From Mucilaginibacter sp. (GTDB lineage Bacteria; Bacteroidota; Bacteroidia; Sphingobacteriales; Sphingobacteriaceae), in assembly GCF_028288185.1 (NCBI RefSeq), contig NZ_JAQBOF010000038.1, positions 1 to 64,000 on the forward strand: a DNA stretch of 64,000 nucleotides. The letters are read 5' to 3'. The stretch's first letter is position 1; each line of letters begins with the position of its first letter. Below are positions 42,846 to 51,089 of the stretch, in pieces. The translations under genes and the position numbers were made by a program. The notes beneath the pieces are model-generated. The model was given only the letters and a program-made list of their open reading frames with translations. It was not told the origin of the DNA and did no database searches.

Positions 42846-45800
42846 TTATCGTCTTCGTCCTTTTTAGCCGGTTGCGTAGGTGTAAGCGGGGTAGTAGTTG
42901 TAGTATTGCCCGGCGATAACGGCGTGCCTGTTGGTGTTGCCAGTGGTGTAACCGGGGCACGTTTGCGCCTGCTCATAAACATGTTCCGTATAAACTCGCC
43001 AAAAGTGTCAAAATCGCGTTGGTAAACAAGGCCCAGGCCGTTTACATATTGCGGTGCTAACTGGTCAATAACATTTAAGGTAGTGTTTAGTACCCGGTAA
43101 GAGTAACGCGCTGTAAGCGTACCATCAGGCCGTATCAGGTATGATGTTTCAAAATCCTTGGTAAGGTCATTAAAGTTCGAATTTAATAAGGTAGTGCTGT
43201 TATTAAATAATGTATTGCTACCGGTATTATTAAATAAACTTCCGTTAATTAACAGCCTGTTATTTAAGAATTTTAATGATGCGCTGGCATCGTTAAATGA
43301 GCGTATGTTAAAATCAAAGTGACTGATATTTGATTGCGCTATGATGCTATTGAGCTTATTAAAAGCAAACTCGCTCACCGCGCTGCTGGCGGTGCCCAAT
43401 ACCTGGTTGGTTATATTATTATTTCCACCCGATGCGAAATTACGGGTCACAATAACGCTTAATGCCTGCTGGTTGCGGTTGTTGGCATCAGCAAGGTAGG
43501 TTGCCAAATCATCTTTTATGGATGGGTTGGTAGGGAAGTTTAAATTAAAGTTGATGTCCGGATGTATCAGGGATTTGGTAATGATCAACTCGGCTTGCAC
43601 TAACTCCGTAACATTACCGGCGTTACCACTTTTGCCATCAGCAAAGCCCGCCGCCGCGTAAAGCGGTTTAGTGGTCGCACGTACCTCGTAAATGGCGTGC
43701 AGGTTAATTTCGGCATTGCTGGGGTTACCCGTCCAGCGGATGGTACCACCCTGTGTTACACTAAAGTTTTTACTGATAAAGTTTTTAGCGGTAAACTCAA
43801 ACTTACCAGATGTGATTAAGAAATCGCCAAACATATCAAAATCGCCCAGGCTGTTTATGCGCAGATTTAGATTCTTTGCCTGGCCAGAGCCGGTCAATAC
43901 CCCATAATCAGTAGTGATCTTAACAATAGATTTCTCATCAACCGATAATTCTAAATTTAAAGTTACACCATTAAATGCCTTGATTTTATCTACATGAAGG
44001 CCCGTGGTATCTTTATGGCTTACAAATTTTATGAAATCATAATCGCTAACTGTTGTTGAAGTATTAAGCGGGATATTAAACACGGTGCCGGCTTGTGTAG
44101 TGGCTTTAATATTGATATTCATGTTATCAACAGGGCCGGCAAATTTAAAATCGCCTGTGGCATAGGCGGTACCAAAATACAGGTGATTATCCTTGAATGC
44201 CGTATTTAATGCCATTAGGTTAGTAGCTTTCAAGTCAACATCAAGTGTTGGGTTTGATAGGTTATTCAGGTCAACTTTTCCAGTAGCTGTTCCCTCCCCG
44301 CCATGCGCGTCTTTTAATACCAAACTATTGATATTGATAACACTATTATTTACACTTAACTTATCATTTGCCGTATAAGACGTTTTTAAATAATTTATGG
44401 TAACGCCCGTATTAACCAATGCAATGTCGCCGTTTAACTCTGGTTTTGCCAGCGACCCTGTTAATTTAAGGTTGGTTGATACGGTGCCCGTTAAGTTAGT
44501 TACCAGGCTTTTTACAAAAGGTTCGAAAATGATGGCCTCGGTTTGGGTCATTTTAACATCAAAATCAAGCTTGTCATCCGTGCCTTTACCCAGATAATAG
44601 GCGCCGCGAATATTAAGTGTTTCAAGCCCGCGGTTAAGTATATTGATGTTTACATTGGCCCGGCTGCGCTCGTTATCTAAATTTGATACTACCTTAATAT
44701 TACCCACCATGGTTTTATTCATCTTAAACGAATCAATATTAAGGTGCGCGTCAATCCCCGGCGACTTCAGGATCGAGCTAAACAGCACATCGCCATTCAT
44801 AGTACCACTTAGTTTAATATCCGAAGCTTTGGTAAGCTCATCAAGCGTACCCATACTAAACTTGCTGAAAGATAATTTTAATTTATCAGCAGGATTATCA
44901 GAAATAAAGCCATCTATCCTGGCCAGTTGTAAACCGTTAGAAAGCTCAAAGCCCTCTACTTGCGTTTTTCCATCGAGCAAACGTATCCTCACTTGTTCCT
45001 GCAAGCGCCATTTTTGATGTTCCAGTATAATATCTGATGGCAGTAACATTAGCTTGGCGGTAGTATCTCTGCCAAACTTAACCAAACCATAAAGATCCAG
45101 CTGGTTAGCCGCGTCTTTATCAGCCAGCTTAACGTTGAATTTTAAGCTGTCCTTATTAATGAAATTGGTAATGTCTATATTTTTAATGAACAGATTTTTA
45201 CTAAGATCGATCTGTTTTAAGGATAAGTTGATACCCAGGTAATTATCACTTGTGCTTTCATCCAAAATAAAATCATGGAAAACAATCTTTTTATAGACGA
45301 TGGTTTTAATATAGCCGTTAATACTCGCCGTTTTATCAACCGAATTAAATTTGCCTATAAACGTGCCCTGCTCAGGTATTTTAAGATCAGGCAGGAAAAT
45401 AGCCGTAAGCGGGTCGAGATTTTTTATCTTCAGATTTAACTCGAAGTTCTGTGGTTTTGGTGGGGTGATATCTGCCTGTAAAGAAGGTATGTATTTTTTA
45501 GCAATCGTTTTAAAATAGGATGGCAAAGTGGCCAGGTCATAACGGCCTTTAATGCTGCCATCAATAGCATCAGACTGTATGGCTATCAATCTTGAATCGC
45601 CTTTACCTGTTGCTGATAAATACACCGAGTCAAGCAAATAATTATTACGCGGGTCAATTATCCGTATAGGCGATAGCAGAATATTACCTTCAAAGTTTTT
45701 AAGGTTATTGCCAGAGAATTTTGTTTTTATCTGCGCGCTTATAACAATAGTGTCTTTAATTAATTTTAAAGTATGCAGGTTGGCATCCTGCACGTTAGCC

Positions 45801-47338
45801 GAAAAATTATATACCGGCAGGGTTGGGTTAAGATCAAGGCTACCTCTTCCGTCAAACTTTATGTTTTTATCGTTTATGGTTAGTTTGGCATCTATTTTTT
45901 TGCCGGAATACGTACCATTTACGGCTATGTTTTTATAGTCGTAATTTTTAAAATTCAAATAGGCAATGTTGGCGCTTACATTTTCATTAAGATTTTTCAT
46001 CGCGTTGCCGCTGCCTTTAATATTGGCTTTAAATGTTGTGCGGCCTATTGTGGTATCGCCTATTAAACTACCCAGGTTAAAATCATAAGCATCAACCGTA
46101 CCGCTATAGCTTGGCGTACCTGCTTTGTTTGTTTTAAGTTTAATGTCAGGGTCAAACCTGCCCAGCTGTGTTTTAAACGTGCCCGATGCAGCGAAATCGT
46201 TTTGCAGGCCCTTGAACTTCCCGGTGAAGTTTACGTTGCCAAACTTGCCAATAATAACGGGAGCAACAGCTTTCGGGTCGCCGGTAAAGTGGCTGTATAA
46301 ATAGTCAAGGTCTTTTTTATTGGTGGCTATCTGGTCAAATTTCAAATCGAGGAATGTTTTATCCCAATGTGGCAATCCTTTTAAATTAAAATTGCCTTTA
46401 ACAAAGGTGGCCTGCCCTGCAGTAATGGTAAGGTTGGTGGCCTTTAAGTTATTTACCACGCCCTGTATACGGCCATCAATACCTAACTCAAAATTTATTT
46501 TTTCAAGTCCGCTGGTAAAAAGCGCAATGTCTGTTGATGAAATATGCGATGACCTAAAGTTGCCATCCATATATATTTTGCTGGTAAAGTCGCTAAAATC
46601 TTTAAACGCCTTAAACTTCATGTCCAAACTGTTTTTAATGATAGACCGTGGGGTTTCAATAAATAAGTGCTGTGCCAGTATTCGGTTCGAGTCTATAGTA
46701 GTAACAGCTGTGTAGTCTTTTAAATAAAACCCACCTTTTTCTTTTAAGGTTAAATGCTGCACATTGCCCATAAATAGGTGATGGTACAGATCCATATTAT
46801 TAACTACTACACTAAAATTATGTACATCCAGATCATCAAAGTTTATCCCGTTAACCTTGTCGTGTTTTTTTAGATCCTTAAAGCGGAAATGGAAATTATT
46901 GATAACCGATTTCTCAAACTTTAAGGTCCAGGGTTTGCCGGGTATTACTTTTTTGGTGGTATCTTTTGACTTTAAACTATCTAATATAAACTGTAGGTTA
47001 GTAACTCTATTTACATAATCTTTAAGATAGATAGAACCATTATCTAATTGAATTAAAGCAAAATCTATCTTGCGATCGCTGATACTGCTAAAAAGTGAGA
47101 ATCCATTAAGTTCAACAGTAAGTTTAGGGGCGCGGACTAACGTATCACGTTGCTTATCCAGCACATAAAAATCCTCTAATACAACTGATGTAAAAGGCTT
47201 AATATATAAGCTCTTTACGTTAACCTCTGTACCTAATTTTTTCGACAGATAAGCCGTAACCTTTTTTGCCGCCCAGGTTTGTACCGGCTTGTACTGAAAC
47301 AACAGCAACAATATGCTCGCTGCCAGTAGCAGGAACAA
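42842..47338 (-). CDS. tamB: translocation and assembly module protein TamB homologue
   Basis: A ~1500-residue AsmA/TamB-type protein: one N-terminal membrane helix, a long repetitive beta-helical periplasmic body (for example FDLPECE-free repeats such as KLTGSLAKPELNGDIALVN) and a C-terminal TamB domain near GGTIRWTGNPSNAEINLHAI, with a Pro/Thr-rich tail. It is thought to move lipids or help insert proteins into the outer membrane. The first standard start is TTG at 47338, already inside the helix. In frame at 47374 an ATT would give (M)KKVLKIALSIVLFLL, a more natural beginning. Confidence 0.9.
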   Translation of the reverse strand: MFLLLAASILLLLFQYKPVQTWAAKKVTAYLSKKLGTEVNVKSLYIKPFTSVVLEDFYVLDKQRDTLVRAPKLTVELNGFSLFSSISDRKIDFALIQLDNGSIYLKDYVNRVTNLQFILDSLKSKDTTKKVIPGKPWTLKFEKSVINNFHFRFKDLKKHDKVNGINFDDLDVHNFSVVVNNMDLYHHLFMGNVQHLTLKEKGGFYLKDYTAVTTIDSNRILAQHLFIETPRSIIKNSLDMKFKAFKDFSDFTSKIYMDGNFRSSHISSTDIALFTSGLEKINFELGIDGRIQGVVNNLKATNLTITAGQATFVKGNFNLKGLPHWDKTFLDLKFDQIATNKKDLDYLYSHFTGDPKAVAPVIIGKFGNVNFTGKFKGLQNDFAASGTFKTQLGRFDPDIKLKTNKAGTPSYSGTVDAYDFNLGSLIGDTTIGRTTFKANIKGSGNAMKNLNENVSANIAYLNFKNYDYKNIAVNGTYSGKKIDAKLTINDKNIKFDGRGSLDLNPTLPVYNFSANVQDANLHTLKLIKDTIVISAQIKTKFSGNNLKNFEGNILLSPIRIIDPRNNYLLDSVYLSATGKGDSRLIAIQSDAIDGSIKGRYDLATLPSYFKTIAKKYIPSLQADITPPKPQNFELNLKIKNLDPLTAIFLPDLKIPEQGTFIGKFNSVDKTASINGYIKTIVYKKIVFHDFILDESTSDNYLGINLSLKQIDLSKNLFIKNIDITNFINKDSLKFNVKLADKDAANQLDLYGLVKFGRDTTAKLMLLPSDIILEHQKWRLQEQVRIRLLDGKTQVEGFELSNGLQLARIDGFISDNPADKLKLSFSKFSMGTLDELTKASDIKLSGTMNGDVLFSSILKSPGIDAHLNIDSFKMNKTMVGNIKVVSNLDNERSRANVNINILNRGLETLNIRGAYYLGKGTDDKLDFDVKMTQTEAIIFEPFVKSLVTNLTGTVSTNLKLTGSLAKPELNGDIALVNTGVTINYLKTSYTANDKLSVNNSVININSLVLKDAHGGEGTATGKVDLNNLSNPTLDVDLKATNLMALNTAFKDNHLYFGTAYATGDFKFAGPVDNMNINIKATTQAGTVFNIPLNTSTTVSDYDFIKFVSHKDTTGLHVDKIKAFNGVTLNLELSVDEKSIVKITTDYGVLTGSGQAKNLNLRINSLGDFDMFGDFLITSGKFEFTAKNFISKNFSVTQGGTIRWTGNPSNAEINLHAIYEVRATTKPLYAAAGFADGKSGNAGNVTELVQAELIITKSLIHPDINFNLNFPTNPSIKDDLATYLADANNRNQQALSVIVTRNFASGGNNNITNQVLGTASSAVSEFAFNKLNSIIAQSNISHFDFNIRSFNDASASLKFLNNRLLINGSLFNNTGSNTLFNNSTTLLNSNFNDLTKDFETSYLIRPDGTLTARYSYRVLNTTLNVIDQLAPQYVNGLGLVYQRDFDTFGEFIRNMFMSRRKRAPVTPLATPTGTPLSPGNTTTTTPLTPTQPAKKDEDDN

Positions 47339-47399
47339 TACTATACTTAGGGCTATTTTTAGTACTTTTTTAATAACTTTGTGCTTTAATTATGGATTT

Positions 47400-47423
47400 A
47401 TTGAATTACAGAATTATTGAATG
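47400..47423. repeat. octamer words, left arm of the tamB-tsaD intergenic region
   Basis: Three consecutive 8-nt words ATTGAATT, ACAGAATT and ATTGAATG are the reverse complement type of the AATTCAAT words at 47514-47561. The arm lies 26 bases before the possible ATT start of tamB on the minus strand. The two arms enclose about 90 bases. Confidence 0.72.
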
Positions 47424-47513
47424 CTTTATGTATTCATAATAACCGGTAAATCAATAACTCATTTAGTTCAATATTGATTTGCTGATTGTTAAATTTTGTT
47501 GGTTTACCCATAT

Positions 47514-47561
47514 AATTCAATAATTCAATAACTCAATAACTCAATAACTCAATAATTCAAT
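47514..47561. repeat. six 8-nt tandem repeats flush against the tsaD start codon
   Basis: Six perfect-period octamers AATTCAAT, AATTCAAT, AACTCAAT, AACTCAAT, AACTCAAT and AATTCAAT fill 48 bases and end on the base before the tsaD ATG at 47562. The array replaces any Shine-Dalgarno region. Copy-number change would alter the leader in steps of eight bases. Confidence 0.9.
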
Positions 47562-48566
47562 ATGCCGCTCGTAATTTTAGCCATCGAATCTTCATGTGAT
47601 GACACCTCTGCCGCGGTATGTGTTGATGGTGTGATGTTAAGCAATGTTATTGCCAACCAATCCATACACGAAGCTTACGGAGGTGTTGTTCCTGAGCTTG
47701 CCTCAAGGGTTCATCAGCAAAATATAGTTCCGGCTGTACAACAAGCATTAATAAACGCAAAAGTAAGCAAAAATGCTGTTGATGCGGTAGCTTTTACACG
47801 CGGCCCCGGACTTTTAGGATCTTTACTGGTTGGCGTATCATTCGCTAAGGCTTTTGCACTGGCAAAAAACATTCCAATTATCGAAGTTAACCACATGCAG
47901 GCGCATGTACTGGCACATTTTATCGGCGACAGGAAACCATCGTTCCCGTTTTTATGCCTTACCGTATCTGGCGGGCACACGCAGGTTGTAATGGTGAAAG
48001 ACTATTTTGATATGGAAGTAGTGGGCCAAACCCTGGATGATGCCGCAGGCGAAGCGATGGATAAAACCAGTAAGATATTAGGTTTACCATACCCGGGCGG
48101 CCCGTTAATTGATAAACACGCGCGTTTGGGTAACCCCGATGCATATAAATTCCCCGAACCGCAGATACCCAATTTTGATTTTAGCTTTAGCGGGTTAAAA
48201 ACTTCTATCCTTTATTTTATTCGGGATAACGTAGCGCTTAACTCCAACTTTATTGCCGAAAATTTAAATGATATTTGTGCATCGGTTGAAAAACGAATAG
48301 TTACCATATTACTGAACAAGCTTAAAAAAGCGGCAGATTTTTATGGGATAAAGGACATAGCTTTGGCAGGTGGGGTATCAGCCAACACCGGTTTGCGCCA
48401 GGGCCTGCAGCAAATGGGCGATAAAAACGGCTGGAACTGTTTTATCCCCGAAATGCAATACTGTACAGATAATGCCGCCATGATAGCCATAGTCGGTTAC
48501 CATAAATATTTAAAAGGCGAGTTTGCCAAACAAAATATAGCACCGTTGGCAAGAATGCCATTTTGA
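47562..48566 (+). CDS. tsaD: tRNA N6-adenosine threonylcarbamoyltransferase
   Basis: Transfers threonylcarbamoyl to A37 of ANN-decoding tRNAs (334 residues), an essential step in most bacteria. It begins MPLVILAIESSCDDTSAAV; metal ligands H111 and H115 are in EVNHMQAHVLAHF, and LTVSGGHTQ with the later ALAGGVSANTGLR form the ATP-binding ASKHA fold. Its start codon directly follows an octamer array, and its stop is followed at once by another repeat arm. Confidence 0.97.
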   Translation: MPLVILAIESSCDDTSAAVCVDGVMLSNVIANQSIHEAYGGVVPELASRVHQQNIVPAVQQALINAKVSKNAVDAVAFTRGPGLLGSLLVGVSFAKAFALAKNIPIIEVNHMQAHVLAHFIGDRKPSFPFLCLTVSGGHTQVVMVKDYFDMEVVGQTLDDAAGEAMDKTSKILGLPYPGGPLIDKHARLGNPDAYKFPEPQIPNFDFSFSGLKTSILYFIRDNVALNSNFIAENLNDICASVEKRIVTILLNKLKKAADFYGIKDIALAGGVSANTGLRQGLQQMGDKNGWNCFIPEMQYCTDNAAMIAIVGYHKYLKGEFAKQNIAPLARMPF

Positions 48567-48603
48567 TAATGAGTGAAATGAGTGAGTTTTGAATGAGTGA
48601 ATG
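48567..48603. repeat. repeat arm after tsaD (AATGAGTG words)
   Basis: Starting on the base after the tsaD stop, words built on AATGAGTG recur three times (GAGTG at 48571, 48580 and 48595). The reverse complement type occurs at 48651-48696, so the two blocks form imperfect inverted arms around ~47 bases. Confidence 0.7.
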
Positions 48604-48650
48604 TTTAATCTCACTATTGCAAGACCCTCGCCGCTCAAAAAATAAAAACA

Positions 48651-48696
48651 ATTAATAATTCGCTCATTAAAAATAACATTCAATAATTCACTCATT
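48651..48696. repeat. repeat arm before a small gene (heptamer words)
   Basis: Two copies of AATAATTCRCTCATT (48654-48668 and 48682-48696) are 28 bases, that is four heptamers, apart. Words are AATAATT, CGCTCAT, TAAAAAT, AACATTC, AATAATT and CACTCAT. The array ends three bases before the ATG at 48700. Confidence 0.75.
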
Positions 48697-48699
48697 AAA

Positions 48700-48915
48700 A
48701 TGACCGCTCCCTCAATTATATTCTGGACAATCTTCGTACTGCCGATGGTGGCATTTTTAATTTGGTTAATGCGCCAGGACAAACGCAAGGGATGGATAGG
48801 ATTAGTTGTATTGGCTATTACTGTTATTGGGGCTATAGTTTATACCATTATTAAAAATGATGGTAAGCCTACAGAGAAGGACACTATTCAAACAACTCAG
48901 CAGCCAGGCTCTTAA
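48700..48915 (+). CDS. small two-helix membrane protein
   Basis: A 71-residue protein with two hydrophobic helices (about residues 5-23 and 33-51) separated by a basic loop (RQDKRKGW) and a polar Thr/Gln-rich tail. It lies after tsaD and overlaps the end of the convergent deacetylase gene by 32 bases. I do not recognise the family. The clear positive-inside topology supports a real protein. Confidence 0.62.
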   Translation: MTAPSIIFWTIFVLPMVAFLIWLMRQDKRKGWIGLVVLAITVIGAIVYTIIKNDGKPTEKDTIQTTQQPGS

Positions 48916-49519
48916 ATTCATACCCCTCTTTACTCCAATACTCCATCGCCTTTGGTAAGGCATACTCCAATCGGTCAAATGCTTTCAAGCTATCATGGAA
49001 AAGGACAATATCGCCATTGGTAGTGTTTTTTATAACATTATCCAGGCACTGTTCGGGTTTTAGGTTGATATCGAAATCGCCGCTTAAAACGTTCCACATG
49101 ATGAGTTGTAGATTGGGTTTAGCTTCTTTCAGTAATTTTGTTTGCGATCTTTTTATCCGTCCATAAGGTGGGCGGAATAAGTTGCCGCCAATTAATTCAT
49201 CCGCCAGTAAAAAATTATCAAGGTAGGTTTTATCATCAGTTTTCCATCCTTTAAGGTGGTTATAGGTATGATTACCTATAACATGGCCATCTGCTTTTAC
49301 CTGTTCAAATATGTCAGGATGCTTGCGTATATTGTCGCCAATACAAAAAAAGGTGGCTTTGGCATGGTACTGTTTTAAAATATTTAATATAAATGGTGTA
49401 ACAATAGGTATAGGTCCGTCGTCAAAAGTGAGATAAATGCAACGGTTAGCCTTGTTTACATCCCACGTTAGTTGGGGATATAGCTTTTTAAGCAGCCAGG
49501 GAGTTTTAACCAGGTACAT
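48884..49519 (-). CDS. polysaccharide deacetylase family protein (NodB domain)
   Basis: A 211-residue NodB-type deacetylase. The catalytic TFDDGP motif (IYLTFDDGPIP), the metal-binding HTYNH and the FRPPYGR motif are all present, as is the late IVLFHDS. It would remove N- or O-acetyl groups from a polysaccharide, possibly peptidoglycan or an exopolysaccharide. No signal peptide is obvious. Its 3' end overlaps a convergent small gene. Confidence 0.92.
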   Translation of the reverse strand: MYLVKTPWLLKKLYPQLTWDVNKANRCIYLTFDDGPIPIVTPFILNILKQYHAKATFFCIGDNIRKHPDIFEQVKADGHVIGNHTYNHLKGWKTDDKTYLDNFLLADELIGGNLFRPPYGRIKRSQTKLLKEAKPNLQLIMWNVLSGDFDINLKPEQCLDNVIKNTTNGDIVLFHDSLKAFDRLEYALPKAMEYWSKEGYEFKSLAAELFE

Positions 49520-49532
49520 TTTGGATAGGAGC

Positions 49533-49560
49533 TTTAGACGTGAGATATGAGAAAAGAGTT
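49533..49560. repeat. heptamer arm upstream of the deacetylase gene
   Basis: Four 7-nt words TTTAGAC, GTGAGAT, ATGAGAA and AAGAGTT form the inverted counterpart of the words at 49590-49624. The arm ends 13 bases from the deacetylase start codon on the minus strand. About 29 bases separate the two arms. Confidence 0.65.
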
Positions 49561-49589
49561 ATTAACTATAATTTTATTTGTAAACAACC

Positions 49590-49624
49590 AAATCTAACAT
49601 CTCAAATCTAACATCTCAAATAAT
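49590..49624. repeat. heptamer array two bases before the tolC start
   Basis: Five consecutive 7-nt words AAATCTA, ACATCTC, AAATCTA, ACATCTC and AAATAAT, that is a 14-nt unit repeated exactly twice plus one word, lead to the ATG at 49627. Period is exactly seven. Confidence 0.85.
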
Positions 49625-49626
49625 TG

Positions 49627-51075
49627 ATGAATAAGTTTATGACACAATTTATATTTAAACGGTTAACTATGTTAAGCCTGCTGCTTACTATACTGGTAAG
49701 CTTCACCGCAAAAGCGCAGGAGAAAATAACCCTGCAAATGGCGGTAGATCGCGCGTTGGCAAACAACCTAACCATTAAACAAGCCCAGGTTAACGAAGCC
49801 ATTGGCACTGCCGACTTGCAACAATCTAAAAATAACATGCTGCCTAGTTTAAATGCAAATACATCGGGTGGGTATAACTTTGGTCGTAGCCAGGTAGCGG
49901 GTTCGTTTACCTATACTTCATCAACATCATTAAATATTAATGGTAATGCACAATTACAGCTTACTGTTTATCAAGGCGGTATATTGCGTAACCAAATTAT
50001 ACAAAACAGGCTATTGCTTGATCTTAACAAAAGTCAAACAGCTAAAGTTAAAAACGACTTAGTATTAAGCGTTGTAACTGACTACCTGCAAATATTAACT
50101 AACCAGGATTTGGTTACTGCTGCTAAACAACAAATTGATATTGCCAGCCAGAACTTAGATAAATCAAATATTAGCTTTAAAGTAGGTAACCAAACACTGG
50201 CTGATCTGTCGCAGGCTAAAGCGCAGGTATCAACCGCCAATCTAAATTTAACTACAGCGCAGAACCAGCTTGACTTATCTGTATTGATACTGAAACAGTA
50301 TATGGAAATGAACCCGTATACCGAGATTACGGTTGAACGCCCGGACATTAGCAAGCTTACCGATATTAAAACAGTATATGATGCTAACGAGGTAGTTAAA
50401 ACCGCATTAGGTGTTAACCCAGATATTCGCTTGGCCGAAACGCAGCAAAAAACTTATGAGCAGGCCATCAGGATAGCTAAGGGATATTTTTATCCAACAG
50501 TTAGTTTGTATGGAGGTTTAGCATCCAGTTATTCAGATCGTTTAAATCAAAGTGTTATTGGCCAAACAGCTATTACCCAACAAATAGGTATAGTACAGGC
50601 TACCAACCAGGCGGTTGTAACTGCTTATAATCAGCCGATATATGGGCCATATTCTGCGTTTAGCCAGATTAGCGATAACTTTAACCAATCAATAGGATTA
50701 AGCGTGCAGATCCCCATCTTCAACCGGTTTAATACCCGTACAGTAGTGCATAAAGCCGAGTTGAACTATAAGAACGCGCAATTGAGCACCCAGATTGCTA
50801 AAAACAATTTAAGTAAAACCATTATACAAGCGGTGCTTGACCTGCAATCTGCCGAAAAACAATATCAATCGGCTACGCAAACCTTCGAGGCTAATAAAGA
50901 CGCTTTGAATGTAACCAAACAGCGCTATGACGTAGGCCTGGTAAACTCGCTGGATTATAATACCGCGGTTACCAATTTTAACAAATCACAAAACGACATG
51001 ATCGAGGCTAAATACAGCGTCGTTTTCAGAAGCAAAATAATTGACTATTACCTGGGTAACACCATAACACTTTAA
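49627..51075 (+). CDS. TolC family outer membrane efflux protein
   Basis: A 482-residue outer-membrane channel protein with a signal peptide (FKRLTMLSLLLTILVSFTAKA). Two long helical hairpin repeats typical of TolC are visible: ITLQMAVDRALANNLTIKQA near residue 35, and late YKNAQLSTQIAKNNLSKTIIQAV and KQRYDVGLVNSLDYNTAVTNF. A TTG lies just before the chosen ATG. A membrane-fusion partner follows 14 bases downstream. A heptamer repeat ends two bases before the start. Confidence 0.93.
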   Translation: MNKFMTQFIFKRLTMLSLLLTILVSFTAKAQEKITLQMAVDRALANNLTIKQAQVNEAIGTADLQQSKNNMLPSLNANTSGGYNFGRSQVAGSFTYTSSTSLNINGNAQLQLTVYQGGILRNQIIQNRLLLDLNKSQTAKVKNDLVLSVVTDYLQILTNQDLVTAAKQQIDIASQNLDKSNISFKVGNQTLADLSQAKAQVSTANLNLTTAQNQLDLSVLILKQYMEMNPYTEITVERPDISKLTDIKTVYDANEVVKTALGVNPDIRLAETQQKTYEQAIRIAKGYFYPTVSLYGGLASSYSDRLNQSVIGQTAITQQIGIVQATNQAVVTAYNQPIYGPYSAFSQISDNFNQSIGLSVQIPIFNRFNTRTVVHKAELNYKNAQLSTQIAKNNLSKTIIQAVLDLQSAEKQYQSATQTFEANKDALNVTKQRYDVGLVNSLDYNTAVTNFNKSQNDMIEAKYSVVFRSKIIDYYLGNTITL

Positions 51076-51089
51076 TATCCTGAACCATC

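Noticed and set aside
47514..47561. CRISPR array
   Set aside because: The units are contiguous 8-nt words without spacers, and no cas genes are present.
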